From: Thermoplasmata archaeon
GTDB taxonomy: Archaea; Thermoplasmatota; Thermoplasmata; Lutacidiplasmatales; UBA184
Direction of reading: 5' to 3'
Length of the DNA: 12,745 bases
NCBI GenBank assembly: GCA_030044475.1
Contig: JASHVP010000042.1
Coordinates: 1-12,745 of the forward strand
Shown one piece after another: positions 1 through 6,367 of the stretch (positions are counted from its first letter, which is position 1; each line of letters begins with the position of its first letter). Under the pieces are notes generated by a model. It ran no database searches, was not told where the DNA came from, and worked only from the letters and a program-made list of their open reading frames with translations. The translations under genes and the position numbers were made by a program.

Positions 1-1557
1 GTCCGCGATCGGCTCGATCACCCACTCGGGGTCCGACGGCAGCGGCGTCCCCAGCCACCGGCCGCGCCGCGTGCACGGGCGGTCCCCGAACCAGTCGACG
101 ATCCCGCGGAGCTCCTCGCCGTACTCCGCGGGCCACGTGACCAGCTCCTCCAACCGCGCGCGGACCCGCGCCTTCCACCCGGGGTCGCCGTAGTGGAGGA
201 ACCACTGGTCGGGCACGCGGCGGATCACGACGGCGTGCCCGTTGCGACAGATCACCGGTTTCGAGAACTCCTGCAGCTCGAAGCTCGTGCCGGCGCGGAC
301 GAGGTCCGCGGCGACCTTCTCCCGCGCCTCCCGGACCAGGACTCCCTGCAGCTCGGGGACGGTCATCCGGCCCCGGACATACTCCAGGCGGTACAGCCGT
401 TCGGTCGCGGCGGCCACGGCGTCGCGGTCGGCGAGCCCCCGCGCCCCGGTGGCCCGCAGGGCGCGGTCGGCCGGGGTTCCGGACCCCGCCATCAGCTCCC
501 GGTCGGACGCCGAGAGCGGGGCGTCGGCCGGAATCTCGAGCAGGGGGGGCGGGGTCGCGAGCTGCGCCCGATGCTCGGGCGGCAGGTCCGCGATCGCCGC
601 CGCGTCCGCGGGGGCGTGCGCCGGGACGCTCATGACGACCCCGGTCCCGATCTCCGGGTCGACCAGCGCGCTCTCCCAGATCGGCACCTCGGTCGACCCG
701 AACGGGCTGCGGACCCGTCGCCCGCCGAGGTCCGACGCCGAGACCTCGTGCCCGATCGTGCCGCCGTGCTGCTCGACCAGCCGCTCGGCGGCCGGTCGTG
801 CGACGAGGAACTGGCGGTTCGCGGCATGCCAGACGACGAGCGGAACGCCCGGAGCGACCCACAGATTGGTGACCCCGTAGACCGTCTCCGGCCGCAGCGT
901 GGCGGCGAGGAGGAGGCGGCCATCGGCGAGCGAGAACGGGACGGTCGAGAACCGGACGACCTCCGCATCGCCGCCGGTCTCGAGGTCGGTCTCGGACGGG
1001 TCGACCGCGACCGGCCCGCACACGGGGCACACCGGAGCGTAGTGCGTCCCCCGCACCAGCGCGCCGCCGCGCTCCAGGGCCCGGAACTGCCACCGGACGA
1101 ACGCCCGATAGTCGTCGTCGATCGTCGTCAGGTACGTCGTCTCGTCGACGAGGACGCCCAGCGACCGGAGGACGGCGCGGTACGTCTCGCCGAGGAACCG
1201 GGCGGCCGCCTCGGGCTCCTCGAGCCGGGGCCACTCGCTCTCGGGGACCCGCTCGGACGTGAGCTGCTGCACCGTCGCCGGGGCGCGATCCTTGACCTTC
1301 TGCGACCACTGCACCGCCGGCAGGCCGGACGCGTGGACCCCGAACGGGAACAGTACGGCGTCCCCGAGCATCCGGTGATACCGGTGCAGGGCGTCGAGAT
1401 AGGCGAACGACCGGAGATGGCCGACGTGGAGGAAGCCGCTCGTCCCGGGATAGGCGATCAGCGCGTAGAACTTGCGACGGCCGGGAACGCGCTGGCCGGT
1501 CGCGAGCCCGGCGGTGCGCCACCGCTCCTGCCAATATCGGGCCCGGTCCGGCTCCAT
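1..1557 (-). CDS. leuS: Leucyl-tRNA synthetase, N-terminal part (runs off the left edge)
   Basis: Class I aminoacyl-tRNA synthetase that charges tRNA-Leu in the cytoplasm. Reading leftward from the ATG at 1557, 519 codons are open with no stop before the edge; archaeal family members are usually above 900 residues, so the C-terminal half (KMSKS loop, anticodon domain) is outside. Visible motifs are the HIGH-type signature HVGH at residues 44-47, a CP1 editing domain with the threonine-rich peptide TLRPETVYGVTNLWV (220-234) and the editing-pocket segment GTGVVMSVPAHAP (304-316) followed by Asp318, a Cys177-x2-Cys180 pair, and an archaeal-like WFGDRPCTRRGRWLGTPLP (489-507). Editing looks intact. 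The stretch after HIGH reads FGVHASGLPA (72-81), where canonical archaeal LeuRS has a HxTGTPI-like motif, so a divergent or paralogous LeuRS is possible. It is divergent from queE and has a TATA-like element 28 bases before the ATG. Confidence 0.85.
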   Translation of the reverse strand, partial: MEPDRARYWQERWRTAGLATGQRVPGRRKFYALIAYPGTSGFLHVGHLRSFAYLDALHRYHRMLGDAVLFPFGVHASGLPAVQWSQKVKDRAPATVQQLTSERVPESEWPRLEEPEAAARFLGETYRAVLRSLGVLVDETTYLTTIDDDYRAFVRWQFRALERGGALVRGTHYAPVCPVCGPVAVDPSETDLETGGDAEVVRFSTVPFSLADGRLLLAATLRPETVYGVTNLWVAPGVPLVVWHAANRQFLVARPAAERLVEQHGGTIGHEVSASDLGGRRVRSPFGSTEVPIWESALVDPEIGTGVVMSVPAHAPADAAAIADLPPEHRAQLATPPPLLEIPADAPLSASDRELMAGSGTPADRALRATGARGLADRDAVAAATERLYRLEYVRGRMTVPELQGVLVREAREKVAADLVRAGTSFELQEFSKPVICRNGHAVVIRRVPDQWFLHYGDPGWKARVRARLEELVTWPAEYGEELRGIVDWFGDRPCTRRGRWLGTPLPSDPEWVIEPIAD

Positions 1558-1580
1558 GCCCGCCGTTCGACACGGGCAGC

Positions 1581-1589
1581 CTATTTGAG
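1581..1589 (-). promoter_or_regulatory. TATA-like element for leuS
   Basis: On the minus strand this reads CTCAAATAG, an A/T island in GC-rich surroundings. Its centre is 28 bases before the leuS ATG, so transcription would start at or next to the start codon and give a leaderless mRNA. The call rests on position and composition only. Confidence 0.5.
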
Positions 1590-1622
1590 GGATTCTCGGA
1601 AGCGGGCGTGGCCAGAGGAGCG

Positions 1623-1630
1623 GCTAAAGC
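1623..1630 (+). promoter_or_regulatory. TATA-like element for queE, with GGAGG near the start
   Basis: GCTAAAGC is the only A/T-rich stretch in the right half of the leuS/queE gap, centred about 29 bases before the queE ATG. A GGAGG at 1647-1651 lies only 3 bases from the ATG, so either the transcript is nearly leaderless or the true start site lies slightly upstream and the purine tract is used as a ribosome binding site. Confidence 0.45.
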
Positions 1631-1654
1631 GGAGGGCGGGGGTGGGGGAGGACG

Positions 1655-2284
1655 ATGCGCATCATCGAGGTCTTCCACTCCGTCCAAGGGGAGGGACCCC
1701 TCACCGGCGTGCGGACGACGTTCGTCCGGACCGCGCGCTGCAACCTCCGCTGCGCGTGGTGCGACACGACCTACTCGTTCGGACCCGGAACGGAGCGTTC
1801 GATCGACTCGATCCTCCGCACCGTGGCGCGCCATCGGACGCGGAACGTCTGCCTCACGGGCGGGGAGCCGCTTCTCCAGCGGGAGGCGGTCCGGCTCGTG
1901 GAACGGCTCGAGGCGAAGGAGATCACGACCGTCATCGAGACGGGCGGCTCGCTCGACGTGGGGCCGTACGCCCGGTTTCCGCACGTCGTCCTCAGCGTCG
2001 ACGTCAAGTGCCCATCGTCCCGGATGGAGGGGAGGAACCGCTGGTCGAACCTCCCGCTCCTCCGCGCTCAGGACGTGCTGAAGTTCGTCCTCCAGGACCG
2101 GCGCGACTACCTCTACGCGCGCCGCGTCGTCCGTCGGTATCCGGGTCCCGCGACGATCGTCTTCCAGCCGGTGTGGGGCACCGACGCCGGTCGGCTCGCC
2201 GACTGGGTCCTCGCCGACCGGCTCGACGTCCGGGTCCTGCTGCAGGAGCACAAGGTGCTCTGGGGGGACGTCCCCGGCCGCTAG
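1655..2284 (+). CDS. queE: 7-carboxy-7-deazaguanine synthase (QueE)
   Basis: Radical-SAM enzyme that converts 6-carboxy-tetrahydropterin to 7-carboxy-7-deazaguanine, the ring-contraction step toward preQ0; in archaea this feeds archaeosine in the tRNA D-loop. The protein has 209 residues, normal for the family. It opens with MRIIEVFHSVQGEGPLTGVR, the family's start region including the QGEG segment, followed by the cluster-binding CNLRCAWC (Cys29, Cys33, Cys36; CX3CX2C) and CDTTYSF. LTGGEPLLQ (residues 64-72) is the SAM-contacting GGEP motif. The ATG at 1655 is chosen because it gives the canonical N-terminus and is preceded by GGAGG. No other archaeosine genes are in view. It lies 71 bases before egsA, which has its own TATA-like element, so co-transcription is possible but not required. 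Confidence 0.93.
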   Translation: MRIIEVFHSVQGEGPLTGVRTTFVRTARCNLRCAWCDTTYSFGPGTERSIDSILRTVARHRTRNVCLTGGEPLLQREAVRLVERLEAKEITTVIETGGSLDVGPYARFPHVVLSVDVKCPSSRMEGRNRWSNLPLLRAQDVLKFVLQDRRDYLYARRVVRRYPGPATIVFQPVWGTDAGRLADWVLADRLDVRVLLQEHKVLWGDVPGR

Positions 2285-2316
2285 GACCGGTCGACCGACT
2301 CGACCCCGGGTCGGAA

Positions 2317-2326
2317 CGCTAAAGAG
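2317..2326 (+). promoter_or_regulatory. TATA-like element for egsA
   Basis: CGCTAAAGAG lies in the 71-base gap between the queE stop and the egsA ATG, centred 35 bases before that ATG. It shares the CTAAAG core with the element before queE. The rest of the gap is GC-rich, with CGAC/GTCG repeats and nothing gene-like. Confidence 0.45.
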
Positions 2327-2355
2327 GGGCGGCCGCCCGTTCGCCGTATCCGACC

Positions 2356-3465
2356 ATGGGGACCGCGAGTTCGCCGACGTCCCGGCTCGGCGGCCCGAGC
2401 GACATGCCGTTCGGCAAGGCCCGCGGCATGGTCTTCCCCCGCGTCGTGCTCGTGGGCCACGGGGTCCTGAACGACCTCGGCACGACGTGCCGGCAGTTCG
2501 ACTTTCCGGCGCCGGGCGCGGTGATCACGGGGCCCCGGACCGCCGTCCTCGCGGGGAACCGCGCCACCGAGATCCTGAACGGCGACGGCTTCCACGCCAC
2601 GACCGTGGTCGCGGGCGAGGCGACCGAGGAGGAGGTCGCCCGGGTCGCCGAGGTCGTACGCGCGGCGGGCGCCCGGTTCCTGATCGGAGCGGGCGGAGGC
2701 AGCAAGATCGACATCACGAAGGTGGTCGCCGACCGGCTGCGGATCCCGTTCGTGAGCCTGCCGACCTCGGCGGCCCATGACGGGATCTCGTCCCCCCGCG
2801 CCTCCCTGCATGGCTCCGGCGGCGTCACGAGCCAGACCGCCGCCGTCCCCGTCGGCGTGATCGCCGACACGGAGCTGATCGTCCAGGCCCCGTTCCGGCT
2901 GCTCGCCTCGGGGTGCGCGGACGTGATCTCGAACGTCACGGCGATCCTCGACTGGAAGCTCGCGGTCCGACTGCGCAACGAGGAGTTCTCGAGCACGGCG
3001 GCGACCCTGAGCGAGTACGCCGCGCAGGAGATCATCGACCACGCGACCGCGATCAAGCCGAACCTCGAGGAGTCGATCTGGATCGCGATCCGACCGATCC
3101 TCGTCGCGGGGATCTCGATGAGCGTCGCCGGGTCGTCGCGGCCGTGCTCCGGGAGCGAGCACCTGTTCAGCCACGCGCTCGACCGCGTCTCGGCGCACCC
3201 GAGCCTCCACGGGGAGCAATGCGGCGTCGGCGCGATCATGATGATGTACCTGCACGGCGGGGACTGGCGTCGGATCAAGACCGCGCTCGCCACGATCGGA
3301 GCCCCGACCACGGCCCGCGAGCTCGGGGTGACCGACGAGGAGGTCGTCCGGGCGCTGCAAATGGCGCACGCGATCCGTCCGGACCGGTACACGATCCTGG
3401 GCGACAACGGGCTCAGCCGCGAGGCCGCCGAACGGCTCGCCACGGTGACCGGGGTGGTGGGGTAG
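2356..3465 (+). CDS. egsA: sn-Glycerol-1-phosphate dehydrogenase
   Basis: NAD(P)H-dependent reduction of dihydroxyacetone phosphate to sn-glycerol-1-phosphate, the step that gives archaeal membrane lipids their stereochemistry. 369 residues, slightly longer than the usual ~350. The iron-alcohol-dehydrogenase/DHQS fold is visible: nucleotide-binding GAGGGSKIDITK (111-122), SAAHDGISSPRAS (138-150), and likely zinc ligands Asp189 in SGCADV, His269 in RPCSGSEHLFSHALD (262-276) and His285 in HGEQCGVG. The first 16 residues (before Met17) look non-conserved; Met17 at 2404 is an alternative start, but the TATA-like element at 2317-2326 fits the ATG at 2356 better. The UPF0179 gene starts one base after the stop, so the two are likely one transcript. 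This gene is the strongest marker that the DNA is archaeal. Confidence 0.95.
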   Translation: MGTASSPTSRLGGPSDMPFGKARGMVFPRVVLVGHGVLNDLGTTCRQFDFPAPGAVITGPRTAVLAGNRATEILNGDGFHATTVVAGEATEEEVARVAEVVRAAGARFLIGAGGGSKIDITKVVADRLRIPFVSLPTSAAHDGISSPRASLHGSGGVTSQTAAVPVGVIADTELIVQAPFRLLASGCADVISNVTAILDWKLAVRLRNEEFSSTAATLSEYAAQEIIDHATAIKPNLEESIWIAIRPILVAGISMSVAGSSRPCSGSEHLFSHALDRVSAHPSLHGEQCGVGAIMMMYLHGGDWRRIKTALATIGAPTTARELGVTDEEVVRALQMAHAIRPDRYTILGDNGLSREAAERLATVTGVVG

Positions 3466-3466
3466 G

Positions 3467-3895
3467 GTGGCCGAGATCACGCTGCTCGCGGTCGGCGAGG
3501 CCAAGGCCGGCTACGAATTCGTCTACCAGGGCGGGGCCCCGGTCTGCCGGACCTGCCCGTACCGGCACGCGTGCCTCACCCTCGACGCCGGACGTCGCTA
3601 CGAGGTCACCCGCGTCCGGGACGTCACCCACCCGTGCGCGCTCCAGGAGAGCGAAGCGGCGGTCGTCGAGGTGCGGCCCGTCGCCCGACCGCTCGTCGTC
3701 GACGCCCGCAGCGCGATCGTCGGCAGCACGCTCGAGGTCGCCCGGTACCCCTGCCGGCGGATCGACTGCCCCAACTGGTCCGTGTGCGCCGGGCCGCTCG
3801 CCCCGACGAAGCAACGGTTCCAGGTGCAGTCCGTCCGGGACGAGCCGGCGGAGTGCCGCATCGGCCGAACCTTGAAGCAGGTCGAGGCGCTGTAG
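3467..3895 (+). CDS. UPF0179 family cysteine-rich protein
   Basis: Conserved archaeal protein of unknown function, 142 residues, close to the family's usual length. It has eight cysteines (27, 30, 36, 57, 96, 101, 107, 130) in two clusters: CRTCPYRHAC (27-36) with Cys57, and CRRIDCPNWSVC (96-107) with Cys130. This arrangement suggests an iron-sulphur or zinc site; that is inference, since no biochemistry is known to me. The GTG start at 3467 lies one base after the egsA stop (TAG, 3463-3465), and the G-rich egsA end (GGGGTGGTGGGG) may serve for ribosome binding or reinitiation. The ORF ends in GCGCTGTAG, 13 bases before tRNA-Pro. There is no signal peptide or membrane segment, so it is cytoplasmic. 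Family assignment is from recognition of the sequence and its length. Confidence 0.85.
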   Translation: MAEITLLAVGEAKAGYEFVYQGGAPVCRTCPYRHACLTLDAGRRYEVTRVRDVTHPCALQESEAAVVEVRPVARPLVVDARSAIVGSTLEVARYPCRRIDCPNWSVCAGPLAPTKQRFQVQSVRDEPAECRIGRTLKQVEAL

Positions 3896-3908
3896 GTCCG
3901 CCGTGCGC

Positions 3909-4017
3909 GGGGCTGTGGGGTAGCTACGGGCCCGAGGCCGAACCCTCGGTCCGCTCTACTGGTCCATCCTTCGGGCTTTGGGAGCCCGGGACCCCGATTC
4001 AAATTCGGGCAGCCCCA
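3909..4017 (+). tRNA. tRNA-Pro (anticodon UGG) with a D-loop intron of about 32-34 nt
   Basis: Acceptor arms GGGGCTG (3909-3915) and CAGCCCC (4010-4016) pair over seven bases, followed by A73 at 4017. The anticodon stem is CGGGC (3972-3976)/GCCCG (3984-3988) around the loop TTTGGGA, so positions 34-36 are TGG (proline). The T-arm is CCCGA-TTCAAAT-TCGGG (3993-4009). The D-arm starts GGGTAGC (3918-3924) and resumes at CTGGTCCATCCT (3959-3970); between them lies extra sequence. Removing 3925-3958 (34 nt) leaves the normal archaeal D-loop AGCCTGGTCCA and a 75-nt tRNA; removing 3928-3959 (32 nt, flanked by CTAC repeats) gives a 77-nt tRNA and a partial bulge-helix-bulge. CCA is not encoded. No TATA-like element is seen, and the gene sits 13 bases after the UPF0179 stop. 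Confidence 0.88.
3925..3959 (+). other. Putative non-canonical tRNA intron in the D-loop (exact ends uncertain)
   Basis: This is the extra sequence inside tRNA-Pro. It folds as a hairpin: CGGGCC (3927-3932) with GGTCCG (3948-3953), a bulged C, then GAGG (3934-3937) with CCTC (3944-3947) and a six-base loop. For excision after 3927 and before 3960, the intron's GGCC (3929-3932) can pair with exon GGTC (3961-3964), including one G-U pair, with three-base bulges at 3926-3928 and 3958-3960. That is the core of a bulge-helix-bulge splice site, although the outer helix is poor. For a 34-nt excision (3925-3958) the D-loop is canonical but I find no good bulge-helix-bulge. Confidence 0.65.
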
Positions 4018-4039
4018 TCCGACCGCGCGCGTTCCACGG

Positions 4040-6292
4040 TCACCGGGGCGCTCCCGGACCCGCCGGCGCGGCCTCGACCGGAGCGTCGGACGGCTCCGGC
4101 CCCTGGCTCCGTCGGAAGCGTCGGCGCACCCAGACCACGGCGAGGACCCCCGCCGCCACGACCCCGAGGAGGATCGCCAAGCCGGCGTCGGACGAGAGGC
4201 CGGCGAAGGAGAATCCCGGGGGGCGGGGCGGCGCGGAGAAGCGAACGTCGACCGGCACCGTGGTCCCGTTGACCGCGACGGAGCCATGGCTCGGCGACGG
4301 CGCGTATCCGTCCACGGCGTCGATCGCGTACGTGTAGCTGCCGTTCGACTCGAGGAACTCGATCGTCCCCCCGGTCGCGTTGGCCGTCGTCGGGTCGATG
4401 GTGACGGCCCAGTTCGTTCCGTTGGGGAGGCCGACCTCCGAGAAGGTGATGGCGAACAGCGAGGGCGCGACCGCGGAGAACGCCACGTTCTCCCGGAGAT
4501 CGCGGCCGTTGACGGTCACGTTGCCGAACGTGGCCACCGGCCGGTAGCCGGGGACCGGGCCGATCCGGTAGGCGTACGTCCCGTTCGTCGCGGGAAATTC
4601 GAGGATCGGCCCGGTGTCGGCGAGGAAGTACGGCCCGAAGGAGACCGACCAGTTCGTCCCGTCGGGCAGCCCCTCCTCCACGAACGCGACCTCGTATTCG
4701 CCGAGGAGCGCGGCGAAGAACGTCACGTTGACCTCGGCCGGGGCTCCTTCGACCGTCACGTTCCCCGACAAGCTCGTCGGGCGGTACCCCTCGGGGGTGC
4801 CGACCGCGTAGGGGTAGGTCCCGTTCGGCTCCTGGAACACGAGGGTGCTCCCGGTCGCGTTCCGGATCGTTCCATTGAGCCAGATCGCCCACGGGACGCC
4901 GGCCGGCAACCCTCCCTCCGAAAAGACGACGGGATACTCGGGGGGAGGGAGCGCCTGGAAGGCGACGTCCTGGGTGACCGCGGAGTTGTCCACGGTGACG
5001 TTCCCGCGGGCCGGGGTCGCGGTGAACCCGGGGGGCGGGTCCACCGCGAAGCCATAGGTGCCATCCGAGAGCCCGAAGACCACGCTCGAGGTGTCCGACG
5101 TGCGCGTCGAGTTCCCGACCGTGACCGACCACGAGTCTCCCGTGGGGAGGCCGGTCTCGAGAAACTCCACGGGATCGATCGTCGGCGCGAAGCGCAGGAG
5201 CACGGTCACGTTCGCCCCCAGGATCGTGATCGTCCCGCCGGTCGAGGCGGCGAAGAATCCGGGGGGCGATCCGACACTGTAGTTGTAGATCCCGTCGGTC
5301 AGCGAGAAATTCAGCGAGCGGGCGGTGGACGCATGCACGACACCGCGGACGCTCACGTTCCACGAGACATTCCCGGACAACCCGGTCTCCTCGAACGTCA
5401 GAAGGTAGACCACGGGCGTGAACGTCACCGGGACCGTCACGTTCTCCGCGTCCACCTCCAGATCGCCGGAGCCGAGGTCGGAGGTGTACCCGAACTCCGG
5501 GAGGACGTCGTAGGAGAAGAGGCCCGTCGGCTCGGAAAAGTCGACGTACGACGAGGTCGAGGTCGCGAGGGTCCCGTTCAGCCGGACCGACCACGCGGTC
5601 CCGTTCGCGAGCCCGGCTTCTACGAAGGCGACCGTGTAGAGGTTCGGGGTGAACCCGATGGCCACCGTTACGTTCGAGGCGGAGAGGTTCACGGACCCGG
5701 CGGACGGGGAGGCGACGAACCCGGCGACGGGTCCGACGACGTACGAGTAATTCCCCGGGTCCGCCGGCACGCTCAAGTTCGCGGTTCCCCCCGCCGCGCG
5801 GACGCCGCCGACGGAGACCGACCAGTTCGTCCCCACCGGCAGGCCCCGCTCGTCGAACGTGGCGACGTACACCGGGACCGGCCGGAAGCTCACCGCGACG
5901 ACCGAGGGCCCCCCCGCGACGGTTACGTTGCCGCTCTCCGGCGACGGCACCTCGCCGAGAAGGCGGGCGACCCGGAAGGAGTACGTCCCGTTCGGCGCGG
6001 AGAAGACGAGGGTCCGATGCGGGCCCGTACGGTTCAACGTCCGGAACGAGACCGTCCAGTTGGTGCCGGTCGGGAGCCCGCTCTCGGTGAACGCGACGCG
6101 GTAGAGCGTCCGGGCCGCGCTCAGACCCGTCCGCGGAGACGCCGCCGGGCCGGGGGTCGAGGAGCGTTCGGACCCGTGTCCCGGGGCAGCGGTCACCGAG
6201 GGGGCGCTCGCCAGGAGGAGGAGCGAGAGGGCCGCCGCCCAGCTCGCCGCCCGCGAGGAGGATGCGCGACCGCGCGAGGGCCTCGGGGGCAT
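4040..6292 (-). CDS. Large repeat-containing cell-surface protein, C-terminally membrane-anchored
   Basis: A 750-residue protein that I assign to the cell surface; the exact function is unknown. A signal peptide is visible: basic start (MPPRPSRGRASSSR), hydrophobic WAAALSLLLLASA (18-30), then a likely cleavage region near VTAA. Residues 64-688 are eight repeats with the pattern F-x-E-x-GLP-x-GT-x-W-x-V ... NGTY-x-Y ... G-x-V-x-V ... F. A transmembrane segment AGLAILLGVVAAGVLAVVWV (703-722) is followed by a basic stop-transfer RRRFRR and a short Pro/Ala-rich tail. There are about 31 N-x-S/T sequons, no lysine and no cysteine. The repeats resemble the beta-sandwich-type repeats of large surface proteins known from Thermoplasmata and other archaea. 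The start at 6292 gives the complete signal peptide and lies downstream of a clear TATA box. It converges on tRNA-Pro and diverges from the glycosyltransferase cluster. Confidence 0.85.
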   Translation of the reverse strand: MPPRPSRGRASSSRAASWAAALSLLLLASAPSVTAAPGHGSERSSTPGPAASPRTGLSAARTLYRVAFTESGLPTGTNWTVSFRTLNRTGPHRTLVFSAPNGTYSFRVARLLGEVPSPESGNVTVAGGPSVVAVSFRPVPVYVATFDERGLPVGTNWSVSVGGVRAAGGTANLSVPADPGNYSYVVGPVAGFVASPSAGSVNLSASNVTVAIGFTPNLYTVAFVEAGLANGTAWSVRLNGTLATSTSSYVDFSEPTGLFSYDVLPEFGYTSDLGSGDLEVDAENVTVPVTFTPVVYLLTFEETGLSGNVSWNVSVRGVVHASTARSLNFSLTDGIYNYSVGSPPGFFAASTGGTITILGANVTVLLRFAPTIDPVEFLETGLPTGDSWSVTVGNSTRTSDTSSVVFGLSDGTYGFAVDPPPGFTATPARGNVTVDNSAVTQDVAFQALPPPEYPVVFSEGGLPAGVPWAIWLNGTIRNATGSTLVFQEPNGTYPYAVGTPEGYRPTSLSGNVTVEGAPAEVNVTFFAALLGEYEVAFVEEGLPDGTNWSVSFGPYFLADTGPILEFPATNGTYAYRIGPVPGYRPVATFGNVTVNGRDLRENVAFSAVAPSLFAITFSEVGLPNGTNWAVTIDPTTANATGGTIEFLESNGSYTYAIDAVDGYAPSPSHGSVAVNGTTVPVDVRFSAPPRPPGFSFAGLSSDAGLAILLGVVAAGVLAVVWVRRRFRRSQGPEPSDAPVEAAPAGPGAPR
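4232..6103 (-). repeat. Eight tandem protein-level repeats, 77-80 residues each
   Basis: Repeat units begin at residues 64, 142, 219, 296, 373, 453, 533 and 612. Spacing is 77-78 residues for the first four intervals and about 80 for the last three. Each starts with a strand such as YRVAFTESGLPTGTNWTV, has a mid-unit NGTY-x-Y or equivalent, and ends with a GNVTV-like strand and a phenylalanine strand. Units 1, 2, 7 and 8 keep GT-N-W. Unit 4 has GLSGNVSW and unit 6 has GVPW, so they are the most divergent. Conservation is at protein level; DNA copies are not near-identical. Confidence 0.85.
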
Positions 6293-6298
6293 GGAGGA

Positions 6299-6314
6299 CC
6301 GGAGCCGACTCCGG
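6299..6314 (-). promoter_or_regulatory. Leader hairpin just before the surface-protein start codon
   Basis: CCGGAG (6299-6304) and CTCCGG (6309-6314) form a six-base-pair perfect stem with a four-base loop. It ends seven bases before the ATG at 6292. Given the TATA box at 6336-6343, the transcript would begin at about this hairpin, placing the structure at the extreme 5' end of the mRNA. Whether it affects stability or initiation is not known. Confidence 0.35.
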
Positions 6315-6335
6315 ACGGAGGGGCCACCGGACGCG

Positions 6336-6343
6336 AATATTTA
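6336..6343 (-). promoter_or_regulatory. TATA box for the surface-protein gene
   Basis: The minus strand reads TAAATATT, preceded by CAGGG. It is the most A/T-rich octamer in the window and close to the archaeal TATA consensus. Its centre is about 48 bases before the start codon, predicting a short leader of roughly 20 bases that contains the hairpin at 6299-6314. Confidence 0.6.
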
Positions 6344-6367
6344 CCCTGCGATGCGCGACGCTACCCC

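Noticed and set aside
2285..2316. GGTCGACC and CGAC/GTCGG inverted repeats after queE as a terminator
   Set aside because: There is no T-rich run, which archaeal terminators normally need, and such short repeats are expected by chance at this base composition.
193..2322. A 709-codon open frame on the plus strand opposite leuS and across queE
   Set aside because: It has an Arg/Gly/Pro/Asp-rich, motif-free translation, and it is antisense to a recognisable LeuRS and out of frame with queE. It is a by-product of extreme GC content.
2281..3504. A 407-codon minus-strand open frame opposite egsA
   Set aside because: The egsA protein has catalytic motifs and zinc ligands; the opposite frame is low-complexity.
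3924..3959. The CTAC-flanked insert in tRNA-Pro as a mobile-element or integration scar
   Set aside because: It is far too short, with no inverted ends or integrase nearby; a self-folding intron explains it better.
3999..5594. A 531-codon minus-strand open frame inside the surface-protein region
   Set aside because: It is in a different frame from the repeat protein, with an Arg/Asp-rich translation lacking repeats or signal; it is a shadow.
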